Virus record (IMG/VR): IMGVR_UViG_3300020192_000226
Location: 1-20,879 of that record
Direction: 5' to 3' (one strand)
DNA length: 20,879 nt
Source: a virus
The first letter of the stretch is position 1. Every line of letters begins with the position of its first letter. The notes beneath the pieces are model-generated. The model did no database searches. It was not told the DNA's origin and worked only from the letters and a program-made list of their open reading frames with translations. This document shows, one piece after another, positions 16,401 to 20,879 of the stretch. The position numbers and the translations under genes are program-made.

Positions 16401-16540
16401 GCAACGTATATATCACCTTTTGTCGTTAGCGTAGATTTCATGGTCGCGCCGGCAGCATTTGAAGCGCTACCACCAGAACTTATAACTTTAGTCGCGGCTA
16501 GTTGAGGTAATCCCGTGAGTGGGTTGATTCCTATGCTCAT
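13442..16540 (-). CDS. Tailspike with pectate-lyase-type beta-helix
   Basis: 1032 aa; the ATG at 16540 overlaps the preceding gene by 4 nt. Residues ~38-78 carry a phage virion module (TTKGDIYVATGASLPDRLSV...GQIIVADSTTPTGVSW). At 83-90 EIDVRNYGA opens a pectate lyase 3-like beta-helix: DNTTAFTNALIAA, MYIPSGTYAVTGG, GFSIRGDGKGQTKIL, then many NCRT/NCIAR/NCRVDG-type rungs up to ~610. A small beta module (LTLPAYGKTFQITG ... LTLTCDGTSWYQI, ~640-715) follows. Then comes a typical phage motif, GVVSAPVGATCQDTTNGRIY, with TGNTGWLQ (~820-855), and a C-terminal beta domain of ~170 residues. Such spikes bind and often cut surface polysaccharide. The catalytic residues cannot be fixed from sequence alone. 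Confidence 0.85.
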   Translation of the reverse strand: MSIGINPLTGLPQLAATKVISSGGSASNAAGATMKSTLTTKGDIYVATGASLPDRLSVGSDGQIIVADSTTPTGVSWKFKGKEIDVRNYGAVDDAILLTDASMVSASTTLTSPTASFTSADVGKAVIVGLAGASKVNLRTTIATYVNGTTVTLALPNSSGVDVASRPASYGTDNTTAFTNALIAARAVQTTMYIPSGTYAVTGGILNETTPYPPGFSIRGDGKGQTKILRFYDDGATNLIFLNGQGPTITTMSAPSAAGVTQITVGTTANCSVGMWVYIADSTQLIYGNTTRSQASIVGEMACVQSVDSATQLTFRGMLANSYTTGTSVNPQRMGDGVFIRDIDFVNPTPSCQLNGGSIAYLVAMQNIVIKNCRTIDYDSSGFTLQTCINAKLLNIDFMNTNDDAGVTPYLILLRTGTSHVLIDQCTMYQGRHLVTTTQPIDTVGPQFVVVSNCIARDCSAAPYDMHPGATHFTFLNCTVTNQNPTPEASIRTGALIAGSGMGFQIRGPDCSIINCRVDGASVGISIYNGSDRTFVSGNRLDKCDKGIFINNSNDLVLLNNWIISPRTHGIDSAADGATWAGFITKLYLKGNRVDGNPTSGAYVMSNWQNTFFIDPDNLAPDATLKVVGRSATTVASAATLTLPAYGKTFQITGTTNITAMTISPLDHGRTVQLRFTGALQMSTGAGLSMKSTLATIAGTNLTLTCDGTSWYQIAPPLFLDQGASGSIVAITYGTAPLFAVYNNSADASGQLLIANSQASASLGWNAGISIGFGAGGASSHDTVLSRSAANELTLYGATSSSYSNLTTNLLRRNAGTPEGVVSAPVGATCQDTTNGRIYVKRTGTGNTGWLQMQTAQPSMMDLAPAGAITQTVPRGTFTISNIALLTSGTLLLQAVSLRAGTTATTINFLSRTTALVTGTNQWFGLFDSNRVCLAVTNDDTSTAWGSSSVKSLNLTTPYVVPTDGFYYIGIMVNASTVPTLGGVVNASSQPGNIAPILIGTSNTAQTTPFTVGATATALTASTAGFAYAYIT

Positions 16541-17301
16541 GCTTTTTTACCACCTATAAGGTTGTCAGAATTATCATAGGTGTAGTTAATACGCGCAACC
16601 TTTTTGCCTTTATTGTAATAAATTATGGCTTCTACTCTAGGGTCTTCATCATCAGTATCAAAATCATCATAGACAAGTTTAAACTGATCAAACTTCTCAC
16701 AAATTAGAGTATTTGTCTGTTCGGTTTTAATACTGTCTGGTACTTTGTTGTTCTTGACGGCTTTAGTAACTTCCTCTAAACCTTTCTTAATAGGTGATAA
16801 GTCGGTCTTCTCCACATTGACTACAGGTGCAGGAACATTAACTACTGGTGATTTCACTTCTACTTTAGGTGCTTCTACGTGTAACTTCTGGCCTTTGATA
16901 GCTTTTAGCACATCCGACATTGGGCCTTTTAACTCATCAAGATTAGAGACTTTAACTGTATCCCGTTGTTGTAAAAACTTTGGAATCTGCTTAAGGTCGT
17001 TAACTGGTATTGTTTCTAGCTGTTTTTGTAAAGTGTCTAAGCCTGATCGTAGTACATGTAGGTCATTCTTATTTGTTTTAAACTCATCCTCATGGCTTTC
17101 AAGTGCTTTGAATATCTGGCCGATGGCTTGTGCTTTAGTTGTGTCACCTTCAAGTGCTTGTACCATAGATTGAAAAGCATCGAAGATAACCTTTTGATTA
17201 AAAGTGTTTGATTGCTGTTGTTCACTACGATGTTTGTTTTCCATCTCGCTGCGTGAACGTTCTTGATTAGCTGATTTAATTCGTTCTATTATATCGCTCA
17301 T
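16537..17301 (-). CDS. Coiled-coil fibre or baseplate-like protein
   Basis: 254 aa; it overlaps its neighbours by 4 nt on both sides. Residues 1-120 are charged and helical, with coiled-coil character (SDIIERIKSANQERSRSEM, then KALESHEDEFKTNK). Around 143-165 is a Val-rich extended repeat (KVEVKSPVVNVPAPVVNVEK) that could form an intertwined trimeric shaft. The C-terminal ~55 residues form a small acidic beta domain (KLVYDDFDTDDEDPRVEAII, YYNKGKKVARINYTYDN). This layout is common in phage structural proteins next to spikes. It may anchor the tailspike or the LamG-like protein to the particle. Confidence 0.6.
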   Translation of the reverse strand: MSDIIERIKSANQERSRSEMENKHRSEQQQSNTFNQKVIFDAFQSMVQALEGDTTKAQAIGQIFKALESHEDEFKTNKNDLHVLRSGLDTLQKQLETIPVNDLKQIPKFLQQRDTVKVSNLDELKGPMSDVLKAIKGQKLHVEAPKVEVKSPVVNVPAPVVNVEKTDLSPIKKGLEEVTKAVKNNKVPDSIKTEQTNTLICEKFDQFKLVYDDFDTDDEDPRVEAIIYYNKGKKVARINYTYDNSDNLIGGKKA

Positions 17302-18023
17302 GTTGTTACTCCATATCTTGATGTCCAGTTCTTAAATTTTCCCCAGTTTGCATGGACGGTTATATCTCCTGAGTAAATGCCAACAAAAGCTAAGTTAAAC
17401 GTTGCTGAAGCAGCATTACCACCAGTACCACCAATTGTTATACCGGGTAAGGATAGAGTGCCTAATGTGCCTGTTTTTGTAAGATCATCTTGTAACAAGA
17501 TACTGTTTGCACCTTGAAACACCCCACCGAATATGTGGGCGTTACCATCAGTAGCAGGAGTTACCATACTTATAGCAGTAGCGGAGTTATATATCTGTGT
17601 TGAGCTAGGAGCTGTTCCTTGCTTACGTAGTAATATTATTGACGCATCGTCAGCGCCTATAAGGACGTCTGTGGACGTATCAGGACTTACCCAATTACCA
17701 ACCACTATTATTGTGTAAGGAACGGCCAGCGTACCAAAAGTAGCGTTAGCGCAAACCATACAATCAGTTGAATACTCTAGTGCCGGCCGACTATTTAGTG
17801 CAGCAACACTTGCTCTATAGGTTGGTCGACTAGCCGGAGTTCCTTGTGTTGCATGGCGTATGTTGCCTGAGTTGTCATCCCACTGAGCCGTTGTCGTAGC
17901 ATCCACGAATGGCGTAGTTTGAGTACCCTCCGCATAGTAAGAGGCGTACCACGTAATATCTGTTAGTGGGTCAAAGGGAGCGGATACTACACCCTTACCA
18001 GCGCCAGTCGATAATAAACTCAT
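17298..18023 (-). CDS. LamG/concanavalin-like virion protein
   Basis: 241 aa, ATG at 18023. After a short lead (GVVSAPFDPLTDITWYASYY) it shows the pattern of phage LamG-like lectin domains: WDDNSGNIRHATQGTPASRP, TYRASVAALNSRPALEYS, YTIIVVGNWVSP, HIFGGVFQGANSILLQDD and a closing FVGIYSGDITVHANW. The fold is a beta-sandwich that often binds sugars. Coupled by 4-nt overlap to the coiled-coil gene and followed by the tailspike, it likely belongs to a host-adsorption structure or decorates the head. Sugar binding is inferred from the fold. Confidence 0.7.
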   Translation of the reverse strand: MSLLSTGAGKGVVSAPFDPLTDITWYASYYAEGTQTTPFVDATTTAQWDDNSGNIRHATQGTPASRPTYRASVAALNSRPALEYSTDCMVCANATFGTLAVPYTIIVVGNWVSPDTSTDVLIGADDASIILLRKQGTAPSSTQIYNSATAISMVTPATDGNAHIFGGVFQGANSILLQDDLTKTGTLGTLSLPGITIGGTGGNAASATFNLAFVGIYSGDITVHANWGKFKNWTSRYGVTT

Positions 18024-18024
18024 G

Positions 18025-18375
18025 TTAGTTCTTATATAGAACGTTAATTACGATTTCATTTACGCCTGGAGCGCCAGTGTCACTATCTGCAACTCCGGTG
18101 GTAGCAGCTACAGTGATTGCCGTATCAAATACGATCCCTCCCTGAAACTCTACGTTTGCGGCCTGATCACCCTCTAGTGGGATTGTCAGAATAGGTGTGG
18201 TTGTACCAACAGTTACGTTTGTATTAGTAGCATTGTAAAACTTTATATAGCGAGTTGATGCAGCAAGGTTACTAATAAACCAGCCGTGTACACTACCAGC
18301 AGTTGCGCTGATTTGTTCTTCCGATTCGTCGAGATCTAGTGAACGAAATATCTTGTATGCAAATGTTGCGAGCAT
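18025..18375 (-). CDS. Small beta-rich virion protein
   Basis: 116 aa; the ATG at 18375 has AAAGGAAA upstream. The sequence has the look of a widespread phage structural family known mostly as hypothetical: SLDLDESEEQISATAGSVHG, WFISNLAASTRYIKFYNA, VGTTTPILTIPLEGD, then GIVFDTAITVAATTGVADSD and a final EIVINVLYKN. It lacks membrane or enzyme motifs. Its position among decoration-like genes suggests a minor head or neck protein. Confidence 0.65.
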   Translation of the reverse strand: MLATFAYKIFRSLDLDESEEQISATAGSVHGWFISNLAASTRYIKFYNATNTNVTVGTTTPILTIPLEGDQAANVEFQGGIVFDTAITVAATTGVADSDTGAPGVNEIVINVLYKN

Positions 18376-18402
18376 TGTGTTTCCTTTCTTTAATTTATGG
18401 TG

Positions 18403-18463
18403 GTGGTCTATTCTGCCGTTACAGTCATGCCTATTGGCCCTGCAATCAGTGGCGTTAGACCAC
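18403..18463 (-). other. Stem in the 100-nt spacer before the 116-aa gene
   Basis: On the minus strand GTGGTCTA (18463-18456) pairs perfectly with TAGACCAC (18410-18403), enclosing ~45 nt that can fold further (GTGG/CCAC overlaps the outer stem). The ribosome site AAAGGAAA of the next gene follows ~15 nt after the stem. There is no T-run, so it is not an intrinsic terminator. It may protect mRNA ends or tune translation. Confidence 0.45.
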
Positions 18464-18474
18464 TTAGTTTATTG

Positions 18475-18942
18475 TTAAGTTGCTGCGAAGATTCCGCTTT
18501 GTGCAGTCATCAACCAGTTAGTACTGTCAGCTATGAGAGTGATTGTGTCACCTACAACTGCTGTACCTTGAGTGTTGGTTAATGTAGTACCTGAGATAGC
18601 TGTACCTGTCGCACTAGTCTTAGCTTTGATAGTTCCACCTGTGACAGTGAATCCAGCCGTGGTGCTTGCTACTACAAAGGTGTAAGTCAAACCAGCGACG
18701 TTAGTTGGTAGTGTCCATGAAGGAGTACCACTAGTCGAACGGTTAATGTTTACGCTACCTGAGTTAGCCGCAGTTAGTACAACTGTTGCGCCTACTAAAG
18801 CGTTCTGTGTTACAACACGAGATGTTCCACCTGTAGTGGTCAACGTACCTGAAACGGTAGTTGCACCACTAAATGTGTTTGTTCCACTAAATGTGTTGTT
18901 TCCGATAAGGGTGTTGTCCCCTTGTCTTATGAATTTTGGCAT
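18475..18942 (-). CDS. Decoration-like protein with hexapeptide repeats
   Basis: 155 aa; the ATG at 18942 follows AAGGAAAG. The N-terminal ~38 residues are hexapeptide-like repeats (DNTLIGNNTFSGTNTFSGAT, then TVSGTLTTTGG), encoded by an 18-bp DNA repeat (CCACTAAATGTGTT at 18866-18879 and 18884-18897). The remainder is a beta module ending GDTITLIADSTNWLMTAQSG, similar to parts of the 125-aa protein and of the tailspike. It has the features of a small surface protein of the virion. No enzyme motif is visible. Confidence 0.65.
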   Translation of the reverse strand: MPKFIRQGDNTLIGNNTFSGTNTFSGATTVSGTLTTTGGTSRVVTQNALVGATVVLTAANSGSVNINRSTSGTPSWTLPTNVAGLTYTFVVASTTAGFTVTGGTIKAKTSATGTAISGTTLTNTQGTAVVGDTITLIADSTNWLMTAQSGIFAAT

Positions 18943-18972
18943 GTTATTTTACTTTCCTTGTTATTTGAGAGA

Positions 18973-19027
18973 GCCTATGTTGTCGCAGAGTTCTGGTCAT
19001 TGACTACTCTGTCGTGACGGTATAGGC
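18973..19027 (-). other. Nested stems in the spacer before the 155-aa gene
   Basis: The 104-bp gap holds an outer stem GCCTAT (19027-19022) / ATAGGC (18978-18973) and an inner stem CAGAGT (19011-19006) / ACTCTG (18991-18986). Like the spacer at 18403-18463 it sits ~30 nt before a ribosome site and lacks a T-run. It is probably an mRNA structure rather than a terminator. Confidence 0.45.
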
Positions 19028-19046
19028 GGATTTCAATTGTTAATGT

Positions 19047-19424
19047 TTAGGCTTCTGTTGAAGTTACACCACGTATTGCTGAAACTACCCAGGCTGTTGA
19101 GTTACCACCGACTAGGGTGACATAACTTCCGATTGGCTGATTAGTGAATACGAGGTCTTTGTTGTCTACGCCCGCTAGGTCTACACCCTTGATGCCGTCA
19201 GCGGCAGCAGGGCTTATGGTTAGAACTTGTGGGTTAGCACCGACTCTTAGAGTCAGTGTTTCACCAGCTGCTACTGCGTGTAGGGTTACTACACAAGTTG
19301 CGCCAGTAAAGTTTATAACCTTACCACTGTCGTTTAGGTCTGTTGTTAGTGTTGCTGCACTGATGTCTTCTTTGGTTTGGTAACCGAAGTCACCAATGTT
19401 TACACCTGCTGTGTCAATTGCCAT
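19047..19424 (-). CDS. Decoration-like beta protein
   Basis: 125 aa; the ATG at 19424 is two bases after the stop of the 55-aa gene, with AAAGGT upstream. The pattern is VVTLHAVAAGETLTLRVGAN, LTISPAAADGIKG, LVFTNQPIGSYVTLVGG, STAWVVSAIRG: a beta-sandwich with the same closing motif (G-x-x-[IV]-T-L-...-[ST]-x-W) as the 155-aa protein. It follows the capsid region, where head decoration or cement proteins are usually coded. The assignment is by position and shape. Confidence 0.65.
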   Translation of the reverse strand: MAIDTAGVNIGDFGYQTKEDISAATLTTDLNDSGKVINFTGATCVVTLHAVAAGETLTLRVGANPQVLTISPAAADGIKGVDLAGVDNKDLVFTNQPIGSYVTLVGGNSTAWVVSAIRGVTSTEA

Positions 19425-19426
19425 TG

Positions 19427-19594
19427 TTATTTACCTTTCTTGACTACATTAGATTGCACTGGTTCAGCGCTCTCTAATTTAGCCTTTTGATATTGTTGTT
19501 CTTCAAGCTGCTCATTAAAGCGTCGAGTCTGAATGCGAACTGCATCATCCTCCACTTCCTGAAGGTGTTTAGATTTCTGTGGTACTGGAGGCAT
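19427..19594 (-). CDS. 55-aa charged head-region protein
   Basis: A short gene that is easily missed. The ATG at 19594 has AAGGAC 6 nt upstream, and the TAA at 19429-19427 ends two bases before the next ATG. The peptide is highly charged and probably one long helix (QEVEDDAVRIQTRRFNEQLE, EQQYQKAKLE) with a basic end (VVKKGK). Good translation signals on both sides and tight packing support it. Its function is unknown. A small capsid-associated or assembly protein is possible from position. Confidence 0.65.
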   Translation of the reverse strand: MPPVPQKSKHLQEVEDDAVRIQTRRFNEQLEEQQYQKAKLESAEPVQSNVVKKGK

Positions 19595-19619
19595 GATTGT
19601 CCTTACTTATTTAGTTTAC

Positions 19620-20177
19620 TTACTTATAGTACCTTAGTTCTGCTGCCTTTCGAGCCTCTATAGCTTTACTCAAGTCTTTGTAGTAGCCGAGGTGCAGCCT
19701 GGTCTTCTCTATAACAATGTCTACTTTGTATTTCTTGTTACGAGTGGCCCAGCATACTCCACGCACACCAGTCTTATTCGTTGAAGGAGTACGGCGGTTA
19801 TTGGCTTGTTGGGTTCTAGTAGCCCATCGACAATTGTCTGGAGAGTATTCTCCGTCGTTGTCTTTACGGTCTAGCGTCCACCCTTTCGGGCGTCTACCCA
19901 TATCTTCTATGAAGTTGTGAAAACCAGTTTCACCGAGCCAACGGTCACAAACCCTTATGCCTCTTGCACCCCAATCGGGGTAGTTGTCGCACGTTGGGTT
20001 GTAACAACGTTGTTTCATATTCTGATAGGTCTGCCATAACACGTGCTTAGTACGTCCATCTCTGTTTACAAGAGCAATGTTAGGGTCTCCATGCTTTGCC
20101 TTACGTTGGTAATGCATTGCACAGTAATCCTTGGCATAGTATTTCTTCTGGCAGTTATCGACGGTGCATGCTATCAT
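19620..20177 (-). CDS. Free-standing HNH homing endonuclease with AP2-like domain
   Basis: 185 aa from the ATG at 20177; a TTG at 20195, directly after an in-frame stop, is an alternative start. The N-terminus has a zinc-ribbon-like set, C4, C9, C19, H22 (ACTVDNC ... YCAMHY). The middle matches the common phage HNH family: [53 protein letters not shown] and [10 protein letters not shown]. The C-terminus ([39 protein letters not shown]) resembles an AP2 DNA-binding domain. It is wedged between the capsid gene and a head gene and lies outside the capsid-gene intron, so it is a free-standing mobile endonuclease. Confidence 0.85.
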   Translation of the reverse strand: MIACTVDNCQKKYYAKDYCAMHYQRKAKHGDPNIALVNRDGRTKHVLWQTYQNMKQRCYNPTCDNYPDWGARGIRVCDRWLGETGFHNFIEDMGRRPKGWTLDRKDNDGEYSPDNCRWATRTQQANNRRTPSTNKTGVRGVCWATRNKKYKVDIVIEKTRLHLGYYKDLSKAIEARKAAELRYYK

Positions 20178-20221
20178 ATATGTATATGATAGCAATTACG
20201 TCACAAATTGTAAAGGTACTA
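19627..20221 (-). repeat. 9-bp inverted repeat bracketing the endonuclease gene
   Basis: AAGGTACTA at 20213-20221 and its exact reverse complement TAGTACCTT at 19627-19635 flank almost the whole endonuclease gene; the second copy overlaps its last codons. In RNA this would be a long-range 9-bp pair. It could mark the inserted unit, or be chance. Confidence 0.4.
20170..20193 (-). promoter_or_regulatory. Perfect hairpin over the endonuclease start codon
   Basis: GCTATCATATA, two bases, then TATATGATAGC: an inverted repeat with 11-bp arms and a 2-nt gap. The ATG at 20177-20175 lies inside the 3' arm on the mRNA. A hairpin would hide the start codon. As DNA the same sequence could be an operator. 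Confidence 0.65.
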
Positions 20222-20227
20222 CCTCAA

Positions 20228-20749
20228 TTAACTCGTTTTATGGATAGCCAATGAGAAGATCTTGTTCAGGTCAAAGAAAGCATCGTAGCGTATCCTGTAT
20301 TCAATTAAGTAACCGCTTACGCCTGGTGGGTTTTTGTGAACTTGATAGTCTTTTAGCTTTTCTGGTGCACATAGAGCGCTAGGGTGCGTGATAATTAAAT
20401 CAGTTGCACTTGGCATACGACCACTAGGAACAACAACGATTTTACAACCGTCAACCATTCCAAGGTCTCCACTGTCTAATTTGCCCTGGCCTTTATCACT
20501 ATCTAATACGAATCCACCCTGTTTAAGGAGATTGTAGTAAGAAGCGGTCATCAATGCAACTCGTCCGTCTTCAGGAGCTTCGTTGTTTGTTGAGTCAGCT
20601 TGCAAAGTTAAGAAGTTAGTGTAAGCGTTTGCGGCAGTAGTAGCGCCAGCTGTAACAATGTTGTTACGAGCTGTGATTGTGCCGTAGTTTCCACCGTTAG
20701 TCAAAGCACCAGCAGTTGCTAGTGTTGCTAGTCGGAATGTGTCAACTTC
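20228..20749 (-). CDS. Major capsid protein, second exon (C-terminal part)
   Basis: 173 residues are visible, ending with TAA at 20230-20228. It opens EVDTFRLATLATAGALTNGG, then TTAANAYTNFLTLQADSTNN, RVALMTASYYNLLKQGG, GDLGMVDGCKIVVVPSGRMP, IITHPSALCAPEKL and YRIRYDAFFDLNKIFSLAIH. This is the pattern of the C-terminal half of HK97-fold capsid proteins, in which a buried helix like EVDAY... is normally mid-protein, so the N-terminal half is missing here. The in-frame ATG at 20752-20750 is best explained as the last bases of the intron and not as a true start. The first exon lies beyond the right edge. Confidence 0.75.
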   Translation of the reverse strand, partial: EVDTFRLATLATAGALTNGGNYGTITARNNIVTAGATTAANAYTNFLTLQADSTNNEAPEDGRVALMTASYYNLLKQGGFVLDSDKGQGKLDSGDLGMVDGCKIVVVPSGRMPSATDLIITHPSALCAPEKLKDYQVHKNPPGVSGYLIEYRIRYDAFFDLNKIFSLAIHKTS

Positions 20750-20879
20750 CATTATCTTCGGTATAAGTCGTTAGCCTATACCCGTTCTCTTTTGAACTGC
20801 TAACAGTTGTCCTGCTAGATGAGACCATATCTTCATCTGCTTTATGCAGAGTCATCCACTTCCACTCACTTGAGTGTAC
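20750..20879 (-). ncRNA. Group I intron, 3' end (partial)
   Basis: On the minus strand, in order: a hairpin CACTC/GAGTG (20876-20863); GACT (20853-20850) as the 5' strand of P7; a P8-like hairpin TCTGC/GCAGA (20850-20836, so its first T is shared with GACT); AAGATATGGTC (20833-20823), which matches the conserved S element and pairs GGTC with GACT; a P9-like hairpin AACTG/CAGTT (20808-20795); a second hairpin GGTATA/TATACC (20782-20760). The intron would end with G at about 20750, after which the capsid frame is open. The GTTAGC and GCTAAC loops of the last two hairpins are complementary. The 5' part, and any intron-coded protein, are outside the window. Confidence 0.7.

Noticed and set aside
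18376-18480. A +1-frame extension of the 155-aa gene encoding ~31 residues ending LIAGPIGMTVTAE
   Set aside because: It looks protein-like, but there is no start codon, ribosome site or slippery sequence, and 31 open codons can occur by chance.
20750-20752. ATG as the true start of a short capsid-like protein
   Set aside because: The encoded protein would lack the N-terminal half of the capsid fold, no Shine-Dalgarno site precedes it, and the upstream sequence folds as a group I intron 3' end.
1-20879. Recoded genetic code (TGA or TAG read as sense)
   Set aside because: TGA, TAG and TAA all end genes immediately before the next ribosome site or start codon, and no gene shows in-frame stops apart from the intron.
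302-20879. tRNA genes
   Set aside because: No cloverleaf with a T-loop GTTCRA-type box was found in the few gaps; a search with tRNAscan-SE would settle it.

Overview
The window is part of the late (virion and lysis) region of a tailed bacteriophage or prophage, most likely a short-tailed podovirus. Nearly every gene is on the minus strand, packed with 1-4 nt overlaps, so the region reads biologically from position 20879 down to about 300. TAA, TGA and TAG all end genes that have good Shine-Dalgarno sites, so the standard bacterial code applies. The host cannot be read from the sequence. The 59-aa holin and the 85-aa membrane protein remind me of actinobacteriophage proteins, which hints weakly at an actinobacterium or a bacterium living with one.

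Layout in transcription order. (1) 20879-19427, head: the 3' end of a group I intron, the second exon of the major capsid gene, a free-standing HNH/AP2 homing endonuclease, and a 55-aa head-region protein. (2) 19424-18025, three small beta-rich, decoration-type proteins, two of them preceded by ~100-nt spacers with RNA stems. (3) 18023-13442, host-contact module: a LamG/concanavalin-like protein, a coiled-coil fibre-like protein, and a 1032-aa pectate-lyase-fold tailspike. (4) From a promoter at 13427-13399, internal virion or ejection proteins: a 363-aa helical protein, a 150-aa repeat mosaic, and a 1702-aa giant. (5) From a second promoter with the same boxes at 6592-6564, the tail: a 290-aa adaptor-like protein, a 661-aa nozzle-like beta-propeller, and a 277-aa C1q-like fibre, followed by the lysis genes.

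The lysis cassette (2805-1361) is tightly coupled: an 87-aa protein, a membrane/coiled-coil protein, a 21-aa membrane peptide, an M23 endopeptidase with permuted motif order, a 23-aa membrane peptide, and a 59-aa two-helix holin. Four small genes follow, then a strong intrinsic terminator at 188-160. That terminator faces the end of a plus-strand gene entering from the left edge.

The points most worth following up are the intron-split capsid gene beside a free-standing endonuclease whose start codon lies inside a perfect hairpin, the permuted M23 lysin flanked by two tiny membrane peptides, the shared TAGAAA-N17-TATAAT promoter, and the 150-aa gene assembled from repeats and a fragment of its giant neighbour.
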